A DNA stretch of 64,000 nucleotides from Pseudoxanthomonas gei. GTDB taxonomy: Bacteria; Pseudomonadota; Gammaproteobacteria; Xanthomonadales; Xanthomonadaceae. Below, piece by piece: positions 49,004 to 57,880 of this stretch; within the stretch, counting starts at the first letter, position 1; each line of letters opens with the position of its first letter. The DNA lies in assembly GCF_010119615.1 (NCBI RefSeq), contig NZ_QOVG01000009.1, forward strand, positions 70,001 to 134,000, written 5' to 3'. The position numbers and the translations under genes were made by a program. The notes under the pieces were generated by a model. It was not told where the DNA came from, did not search any database, and saw nothing but the letters and a program-made list of their open reading frames with translations.

Positions 49004-49150
49004 TCGCGCTGCTCCCATCGGCCGCCACGAGTTGGCCCCCGCAGCTTGGACGCAGTGCGATTAAACAGACGTTACGAGGAAGGCGCGGTGCCGCCGGTCG
49101 CTGCCTATTGGCGGGCGGGCTTGTCTTGGGAGCGGCGCAAGATTCAAAGC

Positions 49151-49181
49151 CCTCATCCCGTCGCACGCCGGGATGACGACC
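49151..49181. repeat. Single CTCATCCCG-type palindrome
   Basis: CCTCATCCCGTCGCACGCCG, then GGATGACGACC, is related to the arms at 47235-47369. The remaining sequence 49004-49379 holds no recognisable gene. Confidence 0.6.
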
Positions 49182-49379
49182 CGTGGGTCAGTGGGTAGGC
49201 GGCGAAGGGGGGAATGACGTACGGCGGGTGTTGCCCCGCCATTGCCATCCCACATTCACCGCAACTGGCCGCTCGGGAAGCCGGCGCCCACGGCGTAGGG
49301 TGATGGCCGCATGCGCCAGGATGCCGCGTTGACTCAAGAGTCGGGGGGCCAGTCACATACTGTCATTCATGGGTTCGAG

Positions 49380-52199
49380 ATGACCGACGAAACCTCCCTC
49401 AACGACGTCTTCCGCTTCGTGCAGCTGCGCCCCCGGCGCCCCGTCGACGAAGCCCAGCCCATCCTGCTGGTGGCCGACACGCCCCTGGTCAAGCAACTGG
49501 CCGGCGCCGGCAGCGTCTCCAAGCGCGTGGCCACCGCCAATGCCTTCCTGCAGTCGGCCACGATCCATGGCCCCGCCGACCTGCCGCTGGGTACCGACAT
49601 CGTGGCCGCCATCGCCGAACTGCGCGGCAATGCCGAAGCCACCCTCGAGGACCTGCGCGCGCGCCTGCCCGGCCTGGGCGATGCTCGCAGCGCACGCGAC
49701 TTCCCCGCCCGCGTCGCGGCCCTGTCGGACCTGCTGCTGGCCTCGTTCTTCGCCAGCGGCGGTTTTCCAGAAGGACTGCGCGCCCTGCAGGACCTCTATC
49801 GCGTCTACCGCTTGCCGGATGCCCTGTCGCCCGATGGCGAAACGGCCCACCCGCCCGTACTGCTGTCCGACTACCTGGGGCGCTCGCTGCTGGCCCCCCA
49901 GATCGAGCGCAAGGACGAATCCACGCCGCCACCCCCGCTGCCGGCGACGGCCCCCGACCAGGGCCGCCAGGCCCTGACCGTGGCAATCACCGAACTGCTG
50001 CGCCTGGACCGGCGCGAACTGCTGGAACAGCCAGACGCCAACGGCGGCGCGCGCGAGGGCAGCATTCCCTTCACCCTGACCACCAAGGCGCGCAGGAACG
50101 TCTCGGCGCCCACCCAGGCCGTGCTGCAGCGCCAGGGCGTGGACCTGGCCGTGACCCCGATCGACACCGCCGTGCAGCGCCTGTTCGCCGACAAATGGCG
50201 GCTGCCGGGCAAGGGCGTGCACTGGCCGCGGCCGGTGGTCACCACCCAGCCGGGCGTGACCCTGCCACCGGCGCCGCGGCAGGCGCTGGTGCAACCGGCC
50301 GGGGTGGCCGACCTGCTGGTGGTCAAGCAGCAGATCAAGCGCTACGAAGGCGCCGAGATCGCCCACATCGAGAACGTGCTGATCGGCGAAAAGAAATCGC
50401 GCGCCCACCGCCAGCTCGAGCGCAGCGAGGAGACCGTCCTCAACGAAACCGAAAGTACCCGCAGCCAGGAAACCGAAGTCCAGACCACCGACCGCTTCGA
50501 ACTCAACCGCGAAGCCTCGCGTACGGTCAAGAACGACCACAAGCAGGGCTTCGGCCTGAGCCTGTCGGGCAAGTACGGGCCCACCGTGGAGTTCACCAAC
50601 AGCGTGGTGATCGAGGATTCTTCCTCCAGCGAGGATGCCAGCAAGAATTCCTCGCGATACGCCAAGGATGTGGTCAGCCGCTCGCTGGAACGGCTGACCG
50701 AACGGGTGCGCGAGGTGCGCACCCGCACCCTGATCCGCGAGACCGAGGAAACCAGCCTGCACGAGCTGGACAACGGCGGCGCCAACGGCACCGGCAAGCA
50801 CATCAACGGCGTCTACCAGTTCCTGGACAAGGTCTACGAAACGCAGGTGTTCAACTACGGCATCCGCGAGATGTTCGACTTCATGATTCCCGAACCGGCC
50901 TCGTTCTTCTGGTACGTGGAAAAGAACCCGACCCTGGACGTGGACCTGCCGCCGGCGCCGCAGAAGCTCGAGCTGGTCTGCCCCAATGCCTCGTACCTGG
51001 AAGACGACCTGGCCTTCGCCCTGGCCGCCGAGTTCGGCGCCGAGATCGACGCCATGCCCGCGCCCTACCTGCTGATCGCCGCCGGCGCCAAACACGGCGA
51101 GGACAACGCCAGCGAGAGCGGCCAGCCGCGCGGCGTGCAGCGCCTGGACCTGACCGTGCCGGCCGGCTACCGGCCGCTGCGCGCGCATGCACGCGGCCTG
51201 GCGCTGAGCGACGACAACCCGGTCATCGCCGTGGCCATCGGCAGCGAACGGGCGCTGTGGCAGCCTACGGCGGCGGGCCGGGTGGCGATGAGCGGCGGCC
51301 ATACCCTGGCCTACCAGCCGGCGCTGTACCTGTACCTGGCGGCCGAACCCTATGCGCTGAGCACCGACTCCAAGCTGGGCGTGTCGATCCTGGCCCACGA
51401 GACCGCGACCTGGTCGCTGGACCTGGTGGTGGTGGCCCAGCGCACCGACGAAGCCGAGGACCGCTGGCGCCTGGCCACCTACAACAAGCTCCGCGCCGCC
51501 TACGAAGACCGCGTGCGCGAGTACGACGGCAAGGTCGCCCAGCTGCGCGCTGATGCCGAGGCCCGGGCCGAGCGCGACAACCGCCTGCCGTTCGGCGCGC
51601 CGCCGGCCACCAACCGCCAGACCATCACCACCGAACTGCGCAAGCACTGCATCTCGATGCTGACCCAGCAGCGCTACGACGCCTTCGATGCGACCAGGGA
51701 CGCCAGCCCGCCTTACTTCGATTTCGCCGAAGCCGTCGCCGAGGGTGCCTACATCCGCTTCTTCGAGCAGGCCTTCGAATGGGACCAGATCCAGTACGTG
51801 TTCTACCCGTATTTCTGGGCGCGCAAGGCGACCTGGGTGGAGCGCTTCAGCAAGCAGGAGATCGACCCGCTGTTCCTGGAATTCCTGCGCGCCGGTTCGG
51901 CGCGGGTGGTGGTGCCGGCGCGGCCGGGCTTCGAGGCGGCGGTCAGCCATTTCCTGCAGACCGGCAAGCTGTGGGGCGGCGAGGGCGAACCACCGCGCAT
52001 CCACAACCCGCTGTACGTGTCGATCATCGACGAGATCCGCGAACGCACCGGCGCCCCGCGTGGCGAGATCCCGGTCGGCGAGCCCTGGGACAACCGCGTG
52101 CCCACCGCGCTGGTGCTGGTGCGCCCGGACTCGGACCTGCCGAAGTGGAAACGCACCGCGCCCAAGGCCTGGGAGTGGGTGCCGGACGAGGGCAGCTGA
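49380..52199 (+). CDS. Large uncharacterised protein (939 aa), first gene of a two-gene unit
   Basis: I recognise no characterised family. Residues 1-310 are helical, with no signal peptide. About 313-470 is a highly charged Glu/Arg/Thr-rich stretch (e.g. NETESTRSQETEVQTTDRFE and RSLERLTERVREVRTRT), with a Ser-rich patch (EDSSSSEDASKNSS) in the middle. It looks like a long coiled coil or amphipathic helix around KYGPTVEF. A conserved-looking core follows near 490 (NYGIREMFDFMIPEPASFFW). The C-terminal 200 residues are aromatic-rich (FEWDQIQYVFYPYFWARK, ARVVVPARPGFEAAV). The ATG at 49380 is taken; its ribosome binding site is weak. The stop lies 3 bases before the next start, so the two proteins are almost certainly co-expressed. 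Confidence 0.82.
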   Translation: MTDETSLNDVFRFVQLRPRRPVDEAQPILLVADTPLVKQLAGAGSVSKRVATANAFLQSATIHGPADLPLGTDIVAAIAELRGNAEATLEDLRARLPGLGDARSARDFPARVAALSDLLLASFFASGGFPEGLRALQDLYRVYRLPDALSPDGETAHPPVLLSDYLGRSLLAPQIERKDESTPPPPLPATAPDQGRQALTVAITELLRLDRRELLEQPDANGGAREGSIPFTLTTKARRNVSAPTQAVLQRQGVDLAVTPIDTAVQRLFADKWRLPGKGVHWPRPVVTTQPGVTLPPAPRQALVQPAGVADLLVVKQQIKRYEGAEIAHIENVLIGEKKSRAHRQLERSEETVLNETESTRSQETEVQTTDRFELNREASRTVKNDHKQGFGLSLSGKYGPTVEFTNSVVIEDSSSSEDASKNSSRYAKDVVSRSLERLTERVREVRTRTLIRETEETSLHELDNGGANGTGKHINGVYQFLDKVYETQVFNYGIREMFDFMIPEPASFFWYVEKNPTLDVDLPPAPQKLELVCPNASYLEDDLAFALAAEFGAEIDAMPAPYLLIAAGAKHGEDNASESGQPRGVQRLDLTVPAGYRPLRAHARGLALSDDNPVIAVAIGSERALWQPTAAGRVAMSGGHTLAYQPALYLYLAAEPYALSTDSKLGVSILAHETATWSLDLVVVAQRTDEAEDRWRLATYNKLRAAYEDRVREYDGKVAQLRADAEARAERDNRLPFGAPPATNRQTITTELRKHCISMLTQQRYDAFDATRDASPPYFDFAEAVAEGAYIRFFEQAFEWDQIQYVFYPYFWARKATWVERFSKQEIDPLFLEFLRAGSARVVVPARPGFEAAVSHFLQTGKLWGGEGEPPRIHNPLYVSIIDEIRERTGAPRGEIPVGEPWDNRVPTALVLVRPDSDLPKWKRTAPKAWEWVPDEGS

Positions 52200-52202
52200 G
52201 CC

Positions 52203-53264
52203 GTGGCCAAGGCCAGGACGGTGGTGTTCGTGCAGGGCGGCAAGAAGAACGAGGCCGACTTCCCGTGGATGTTCTTCCACCTGGACCCGGACCAGGAGGC
52301 CGCGCCCGAATCGGTGTGCCTGGTGTTCTTCGACTATCCCAATGCCAAGCTGAAGATCTGGAAGAACATCCTGCTCAAGCGCGGCAGCGCGCCGACCGCC
52401 GCGCCGGACTCGGAAACGGTGCTGTTGCCGCTGGTGAAGATGCGCAATGCCGACGGCACCCTGGGCGGGGAGCGCCCCTCGATCACCCTGATGTACGACT
52501 GGGTCAAGCAACAGCCGAAGCAGTCGATCCGCAGCCTGCAGGTCTTCAGCCACGGCTGGATGGGCGGGCCCATCGTCTGGAACAGCGCCGAATACGATCC
52601 GGCCGGGAAAAAGCTGGAGCCGCTGGACCAGAAGCCGCGCGACCCCAACGACACCGACTTCCGCATCCGCGATTTCTTCGGCTCCAACCCGCTGGCCGGC
52701 GCCGAGGGCCGCAAGTTCGCCGATGCCTTCGCCAGCGACGCGCTGATCAAGCTGTGGGGCTGCGTGGCGCCCGATGGCATCCGCCAGCAGATGCAGAATT
52801 ACCTGAAGGCGCCGAAGGGCAGCAGCGGCGACGCGGCGCGCAAGGCGCACCTGGCCGATTACCTGGGCTCGATCGGCGACAGCTTCCCGATGGTCATGGC
52901 CAGCGAACTGAACCTGGCGGTGTGGGCCGCGCCGATCGGCTACGGTTCCGAACCGGGGCCGGTGGTGCCGGTCACCGGCGGGGAAAAGAAAGTGGTGTAC
53001 CGCGGCAAATTCCCGCCGGACCTGGGCAAGGACCGCTGGTGGCGGGTCAGCTGGTTCTTCCGCAACCAGGACCGCGGCGCGCGCTTCTACACCGACGTGC
53101 TGAAGGCGCGCATCGACGCGGTGGATTTCGTCGAGCACCGCAAGGCCTGGTTCGACGACGCGAGGCGCGTGGCCACCGCCCGCGTGGAGAAGGGGCCGTT
53201 CGATTCGCCGCGGGACCTGCAGCGGCGGCTGACCGACCGCATCGAGGCGATGCGGGTGGGTTGA
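52203..53264 (+). CDS. Uncharacterised protein with clan CD peptidase-like His/Cys pattern
   Basis: A 353-residue protein that starts with GTG at 52203, 3 bases after the upstream stop. It opens with a beta strand (RTVVFVQGG). A hydrophobic strand then leads to His-Gly (RSLQVFSHGW, His117), and a second hydrophobic strand leads to Gly-Cys (DALIKLWGCVAP, Cys187). A hydrophobic run before H-G followed by one before x-C is the mark of clan CD cysteine peptidases (caspases, gingipains, CHAT, DUF4347-like domains). I infer such a fold; activity is untested. An alpha/beta hydrolase is less likely because there is no G-x-S-x-G. No signal peptide. Function would depend on the 939-aa partner. Confidence 0.75.
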   Translation: MAKARTVVFVQGGKKNEADFPWMFFHLDPDQEAAPESVCLVFFDYPNAKLKIWKNILLKRGSAPTAAPDSETVLLPLVKMRNADGTLGGERPSITLMYDWVKQQPKQSIRSLQVFSHGWMGGPIVWNSAEYDPAGKKLEPLDQKPRDPNDTDFRIRDFFGSNPLAGAEGRKFADAFASDALIKLWGCVAPDGIRQQMQNYLKAPKGSSGDAARKAHLADYLGSIGDSFPMVMASELNLAVWAAPIGYGSEPGPVVPVTGGEKKVVYRGKFPPDLGKDRWWRVSWFFRNQDRGARFYTDVLKARIDAVDFVEHRKAWFDDARRVATARVEKGPFDSPRDLQRRLTDRIEAMRVG

Positions 53265-53344
53265 ACGCCAACGGTGCGCGCCTGTCGATCCGCGACACCG
53301 TCGTTCGTCGCCGACAGGACTACGCCACCCCAAGGAACCGTTCC

Positions 53345-53755
53345 ATGCCCCGCATGATCTTCGTCAACCTGCCCGTCACCGATCTTGCCGCCTCGATGAA
53401 GTTCTACGAGGCGCTGGGTTTCAGCAACAACCCGCAATTCACCGACCACACCGCTGCCTGCATGGTCTGGAGCGAGGCCATCCACGTCATGCTGCTGAGC
53501 CACGACAAGTGGAAGAGCTTCACTACCCGCCCCATCTGTCCCCCCACGTCCAGCGAAGTGTCGCTGGCCCTGGCCATGGACGACCGCGCCGCCGTCGATG
53601 CCTTCAACGCCGCGGCCGCGGCCAATGGCGGCACCGGCGACATCAACCCGGTCCAGGATCTCGGCTTCATGTACGGCCGCGACATCGCCGATCCCGACGG
53701 CCATGTGTGGGGACCGTTCTGGATGGATATGGAGGCGATGCCGACCGGCGATTAA
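53345..53755 (+). CDS. VOC (glyoxalase/bleomycin resistance) family protein
   Basis: A 136-residue vicinal-oxygen-chelate protein with the usual two beta-alpha-beta-beta-beta repeats. FVNLPVTDLAASMKFYEALG starts the first; VSLALAMDDRAAVDAF and the C-terminal DPDGHVWGPFWMD mark the second. Close relatives are often described as lactoylglutathione lyase-like, but metal ligands are incomplete and the substrate is unknown. It starts 80 bases after the peptidase-like gene and may or may not belong to that unit. Confidence 0.88.
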   Translation: MPRMIFVNLPVTDLAASMKFYEALGFSNNPQFTDHTAACMVWSEAIHVMLLSHDKWKSFTTRPICPPTSSEVSLALAMDDRAAVDAFNAAAAANGGTGDINPVQDLGFMYGRDIADPDGHVWGPFWMDMEAMPTGD

Positions 53756-53777
53756 GGGTCTTGGCCTGGGCGGAGCT

Positions 53778-53957
53778 GCGCGGTGGTCCCCTCGCTTTTG
53801 CGCAGCAAAGGGGAGGGCTGGGGAGGGGTGCTCTTCGCGATGACCCTGCAGTGATTGGGTAGTTGCGGCGTACGGCATTGAGTATCAAGGCCACCTGTTG
53901 CACCGCCAAGAGCAACCCCTCCCCAACCCTCCCCTGGTTCGCAAGGGAGGGGCTCAT
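53778..53957. repeat. Large inverted repeat with G-tract arms
   Basis: Arm 1 carries GGGAGGGCTGGGGAGGGGTG, then CTCTT (from 53811). Arm 2 (about 53908-53933) is its near-complement: AAGAGCAACCCCTCCCCAAC, then CCTCCC. Each arm also closes a small local hairpin (CCCCT...AGGGG). It fills the gap between the VOC and DUF6891-like genes and belongs to a dispersed repeat family, not to a coding region. Confidence 0.75.
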
Positions 53958-54036
53958 CGCGGCGCCTTACGGAGGCATTTTCCTGCGAACCTCGCGCTAT
54001 CCTGCCCCCTACCCCACAAGGAAGGAGGTGCACTGC

Positions 54037-54657
54037 ATGGATATGGACATGGACCCGGAATTCGTACTGGTCGGCGAAGTAGGCCTGCTGGTCAGGCGTG
54101 AAGTGGCAGCCGGCTTCTCCACGCGCGCGGAGATCATCAAGCTGGCCGTTGACAGGTTCGAGGGCGAAGCCAAGGAAAGCGAACTGCGTGCCCTGGCCCA
54201 GGAAATGGCGGCATCCAGTTTCTACAAGCATTACAAGGCGCAGATCGGCTGGCCGCTGGTCACCGACTGCGAACGCCTGGACATCGCATTTGACAAGCTG
54301 GCCGGTAAAGACATCGTCACCCGCCACAACTTCGAGTGCGACCTGGACGACGAGGAATACATCGAGGATATCGTCGATGAAATGGACAAGGTCATCGCCA
54401 GCGGCAAGCGTGCGCGTGGCTATGCCTTCTACCACCGCCTGGATGTCGCCGTGGCCGTCGAGGGCGGCGGCCTGTGCATCAGCTTCGGCACCGGCAGCCG
54501 CAACGAAAGCGAAGAGGGTGCCGTGCGCATCGGCAACGAAGTCGCCGATGCCCTGCGCCTGCAGGGCCTGGCCGTGGACTGGAGCGGCAGCTGGAAAACG
54601 CGCATCACCGTGTGGCTGGACTGGAAGCGGCGGCGGCCGTGGTCGGAAGAGGAATGA
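54037..54657 (+). CDS. DUF6891-like protein
   Basis: A 206-residue acidic cytosolic protein. GGAGGTG precedes the ATG at 54037. The C-terminal half (GYAFYHRLDVAVAVEGGGLC, then ISFG...GNEVADALRLQGLAVDWSGS) resembles the DUF6891 family, seen often near toxin or stress genes but without known activity. The N-terminal 70 residues look like a separate helical region. No partner gene is coupled to it. The family assignment is from memory and moderate. Confidence 0.7.
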   Translation: MDMDMDPEFVLVGEVGLLVRREVAAGFSTRAEIIKLAVDRFEGEAKESELRALAQEMAASSFYKHYKAQIGWPLVTDCERLDIAFDKLAGKDIVTRHNFECDLDDEEYIEDIVDEMDKVIASGKRARGYAFYHRLDVAVAVEGGGLCISFGTGSRNESEEGAVRIGNEVADALRLQGLAVDWSGSWKTRITVWLDWKRRRPWSEEE

Positions 54658-54731
54658 GTTGCGCGGTGGCGTAGCGCGAAGGTGACTACCCATCCTTGGA
54701 CACCAAGACAGGCCCTACCTCAACAGGCTCA

Positions 54732-54938
54732 TTAGCCGCCGGTCAGTCTGGTGAGTTCGTCCACGATGTACTCCAGCCGGATCAGCAGCGGTCCCTGCTG
54801 GTCGTCGGGATAGGTCTGGATCTCTTCACGTAGGCGTGCCGCAATCACCAGCGAGGCGGCGACATCCCTGGCGTGCAGCTGCGGAACCAGGCACGCGAGA
54901 TTGCGGAGCTGGAGCTCGGCATCATTGTTCTTTTCCAT
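54732..54938 (-). CDS. Small hypothetical protein
   Basis: A 68-codon frame with balanced helical composition: NDAELQLRNLACLVPQLHAR, then AASLVIAARLREEI. The ribosome binding site is weak. It might be a real small gene between the DUF6891-like and antiporter genes. The rest of 54658-55104 shows nothing else recognisable. Confidence 0.4.
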   Translation of the reverse strand: MEKNNDAELQLRNLACLVPQLHARDVAASLVIAARLREEIQTYPDDQQGPLLIRLEYIVDELTRLTGG

Positions 54939-55104
54939 TCATGGTTGACCCGACTTAGCTGGGCTAGCAAATCCCGAGAGCCCAACCGCATCGGGTGAAG
55001 CAAGCCTACGGGGTTGCCAGGTAGCGTTGCGTGAGCACTGGCCTGAACCAGACTGCAGATCGTGTTTTTTTTTGCGCTCGCATTGCTGGTGCAGGGTCAT
55101 CCAC

Positions 55105-56349
55105 TTATGCAGTTTGTTTTGCAGTGTGGTTCTGCGCGGCGCGGTCGCGCAGCATCAAGCGGAAGAACGGACCGGTAAGCAGGGTCGACAGCACCGCCAG
55201 GGTGACCAGCGCGGCGAAGGCGTGTTCGGACAGCAGGCCCTTGTCGCGCAGGATGGTGGCGGCCACGATTTCCATCAGGCCCTTGCATTGCAACAGCGCG
55301 CCGATGGCCAGGGCTTCGCGCCGCGACAGGCCCGGCACCGGCGGGCACAGCAGCGCGGCGGCGAGTTTGGTCAGCACCGAAACCAGAAGCAGCGCGCCGG
55401 CGATCTGCAGCGAAGCCCAGCCCAGCGCCTCGCCATCGATCTTCAGACCACTGTGGCCGAAGAACAGCGGCGCCAGGCCCAGCAAGGCGAACCGGCCCAG
55501 GCGTTCGACCGGCAACTGCTGCGCCCACAGCGGGGCCACGATGGCGCCGGCGAAATAAGCGCCCAGCAGGGCATGCAGGCCCAGCTTGGAACTGGCCCAG
55601 GCGCCGGCGGCCAGGTACAGCGGCAACGCCAGCCAGATCACCGCGCGCGGCGGTACCCAGCCGCGTCGCTGCACCAGCGCCGACAGCGCGGCCAGCACCA
55701 CCGGCACCACCAGCGCCAGCACGTGCACGCCCGACCAGCGCGCCGGATCAGGACTGGCGTCGGCCACCAGCAACAACAGCGCCAGGCCTATCCACAGCAC
55801 CGCATCGTCGAACACCGCGATGCTGACCGCCACGCGGGTGAGCGGGCGGTGCAAGGGACCCAGCTCGCGGACGATGCCGATCAGCACCGGCAGGGCGCTG
55901 ACCGCGATGCACAGGCCGATGGCGATCGCGCCGAGCACGCGGTTGCCGTTGGGTGCGGCCCAGTTGGGCAGGCCGCTGAAGTAGCTGTAGGCCAGGGTCG
56001 CGCCTACCGCGAACGGCAGCAGCAGGGCCAGGCCGGCGCTGCCGAGGAAGCGCACGCGGCGGGCACGGGTGGGCGGCCGCGCATCGTCGGGACCGTCGTC
56101 ATGCCGCGACTGCCGTGTCTCCAGACCAGCGGTGAAGGCCAGCAACAGCACGCCTACCCAGCCGATGTTGTCGCCCAGCGGCGAGGGCACGCCCCACGAT
56201 TCGGGCAGCCCGCCGGTCGCGGCCAGCACCAGGCCGATGATTATCGGGATCACCGCAATGGGAATCGAGCGGCCCAGCAGGCGCCACAGGCCCCAGGCCA
56301 GGCCGATGAAGATCAGCGCGTCGGTGGCGGTGGAAAACAACGTGTGCAT
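55105..56349 (-). CDS. Cation:proton antiporter (CPA2/Kef-type)
   Basis: A 414-residue protein with about 12-13 membrane helices. The antiporter core is clear: PLGDNIGWVGVLLLAFTAGL, AIGLCIAVSALPVLIGIVRE, and the broken-helix acid in VAVSIAVFDDAVLWIGLALL (paired Asp). There is no C-terminal RCK (TrkA-N) domain, so it is shorter than KefB/KefC. The ATG at 56349 follows the halogenase stop by 5 bases, so the two are co-translated. It would use the proton gradient to export K+ or Na+. Its link to halogenation is unknown. Confidence 0.88.
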   Translation of the reverse strand: MHTLFSTATDALIFIGLAWGLWRLLGRSIPIAVIPIIIGLVLAATGGLPESWGVPSPLGDNIGWVGVLLLAFTAGLETRQSRHDDGPDDARPPTRARRVRFLGSAGLALLLPFAVGATLAYSYFSGLPNWAAPNGNRVLGAIAIGLCIAVSALPVLIGIVRELGPLHRPLTRVAVSIAVFDDAVLWIGLALLLLVADASPDPARWSGVHVLALVVPVVLAALSALVQRRGWVPPRAVIWLALPLYLAAGAWASSKLGLHALLGAYFAGAIVAPLWAQQLPVERLGRFALLGLAPLFFGHSGLKIDGEALGWASLQIAGALLLVSVLTKLAAALLCPPVPGLSRREALAIGALLQCKGLMEIVAATILRDKGLLSEHAFAALVTLAVLSTLLTGPFFRLMLRDRAAQNHTAKQTA

Positions 56350-56354
56350 GGCGG

Positions 56355-57866
56355 TCAGCGCACCGGAACGGGCGCCGGGCAATAACCGCGCAGGTAGTCC
56401 ATGTGCGCCGGCAGCTGGCGCACGGTGTTGTCGACGTTGCTCTTGATGTCGCCGAGGAAGCGGGTCAGGTCGGGCTGGCTCATCACGTCGGCTATCGGAT
56501 GGTACTGCTGCGGCACGATGCCCTGGCCCATCATCACCTGGATCCAGGAATTCTCGGCGAACAGTTCGTCGGGCATGCGGAACACGCGCCCGGTTTCGCG
56601 GAACAGGTCGATGCGGTGCTGCAGGGTCGCTGGCAGTTTCATTTCCGCGATCTCGCGCCAGTAAGGCGTATCACGGCGGTTGGTCAGCGTGTAGTGCAGG
56701 ACCACGAAGTCGCGCACGTGGGTCAGCTCCTCGTTGAGCTGGGCGTTGTACTGGTCGATGTCGGACTGGGCGATGACCTGCGGGAACATGCGCAGCAGGT
56801 GCACGATGCCGCGCTGGATCAGGTGGATGGTGGTCGATTCCAGAGGCTCGATGAAGCTGCCGGCCAGGCCCAGGGCCACGCAGTTCTTTTCCCAGCTTTT
56901 CTGGCGCTGGCCGGGGCGGAAGCGGATCGGCCACGGATACTTGATCACCTCGCCCTCAAGGCTGGACAGGAATTCCTGCTTGGCGTCGTCGTCGCTGATG
57001 TGGCGGCTGGAATAGACGATGCCGTTGCCCACGCGGTGCTGCAGCGGGATACGCCACTGCCAGCCCGAGGTGCCGGCGATCGCGCGCGTGTAGGGCACGG
57101 CATCGCGTACGGCGGTGGTCTGGGTGGCCAGTGCGCTGTCGTTGAACAGCCAGTGCGACCAGTCCTCGAAGCCCACGCCCAGGGTCTTGTCGATCAGCAG
57201 CCCGCGGAAGCCGGTGCAGTCGATGAACAGGTCGCCTTCGATGGTCGAACCATCAGCCAGGGTCAGTGCGGTGATGTAGCCGGACGCATCATCGGTGGCC
57301 ACCGAGACGATCTTGCCTTCCACGCGCTTGATGCCGTGGCGCTCGCTCAAGCCGCGCAGGAAGCGCGCATAGAGGCTGGCGTCCATGTGATAGGCGTAGT
57401 TGATGCCGCCGCGCGGCAGGTGCGCGAAGCGATCCTGCAGCGAGGCCTTCAGTTCCACGCAGTAGTCTTCGTAGCCGCTGGCCAGGCCTTCCCTGCGCCC
57501 GCGCAGCCAGAAATGCTGGAAGCCGGCCGACCAGTGGTCCTTGCCGCTGAGGCCGAAGGAATGGATGTAGCGATGGCCGACGTCCAGCCAGTTCTCGAAG
57601 GAGATGCCGAGCTTGATGGTGCCCTGCACGGCGGCCATGAATTCCTGCTCGCCGATGTCCAGCAGGCGGTGGAAAGTGACCAGGGTGGGGATGGTGGCCT
57701 CGCCGACGCCGACGGTGCCGATTTCCTCGGACTCGACCAGGGTGATGTCCAGCACCTTGCCCAGCGTCTTGGACAGGGCGGCGGCGGCCATCCAGCCGGC
57801 GGTGCCGCCACCGGCGATGACCACGCGTTTGATCTGCTTGCCTGGAAACTCGGCGGTGTCGTTCAT
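56355..57866 (-). CDS. Flavin-dependent tryptophan halogenase-family enzyme (A)
   Basis: A 503-residue FADH2-dependent halogenase. The FAD motif GGGTAGW is at 19-25, the catalytic Lys is Lys85 (GTIKLGISFENW), the halogenase signature WQWRIP is at 269-274, and Glu340 lies in SFIEPLEST. All key residues of PrnA/RebH-type enzymes are present. Members encoded beside TonB receptors are known to halogenate, often brominate, free indoles in vitro; the natural substrate is unknown. It is fifth in the locus, 14 bases after the cupin gene, and is followed at once by the antiporter gene. A separate flavin reductase would be needed. Confidence 0.93.
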   Translation of the reverse strand: MNDTAEFPGKQIKRVVIAGGGTAGWMAAAALSKTLGKVLDITLVESEEIGTVGVGEATIPTLVTFHRLLDIGEQEFMAAVQGTIKLGISFENWLDVGHRYIHSFGLSGKDHWSAGFQHFWLRGRREGLASGYEDYCVELKASLQDRFAHLPRGGINYAYHMDASLYARFLRGLSERHGIKRVEGKIVSVATDDASGYITALTLADGSTIEGDLFIDCTGFRGLLIDKTLGVGFEDWSHWLFNDSALATQTTAVRDAVPYTRAIAGTSGWQWRIPLQHRVGNGIVYSSRHISDDDAKQEFLSSLEGEVIKYPWPIRFRPGQRQKSWEKNCVALGLAGSFIEPLESTTIHLIQRGIVHLLRMFPQVIAQSDIDQYNAQLNEELTHVRDFVVLHYTLTNRRDTPYWREIAEMKLPATLQHRIDLFRETGRVFRMPDELFAENSWIQVMMGQGIVPQQYHPIADVMSQPDLTRFLGDIKSNVDNTVRQLPAHMDYLRGYCPAPVPVR

Positions 57867-57880
57867 CGGGCGTGTCGTCC

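Noticed and set aside
49353-53333. A 1326-codon open frame on the minus strand opposite the unassigned two-gene unit
   Set aside because: It is a product of high GC codon bias opposite real genes: His/Arg/Gly-rich with no domain. The plus-strand frames have ordinary protein composition.
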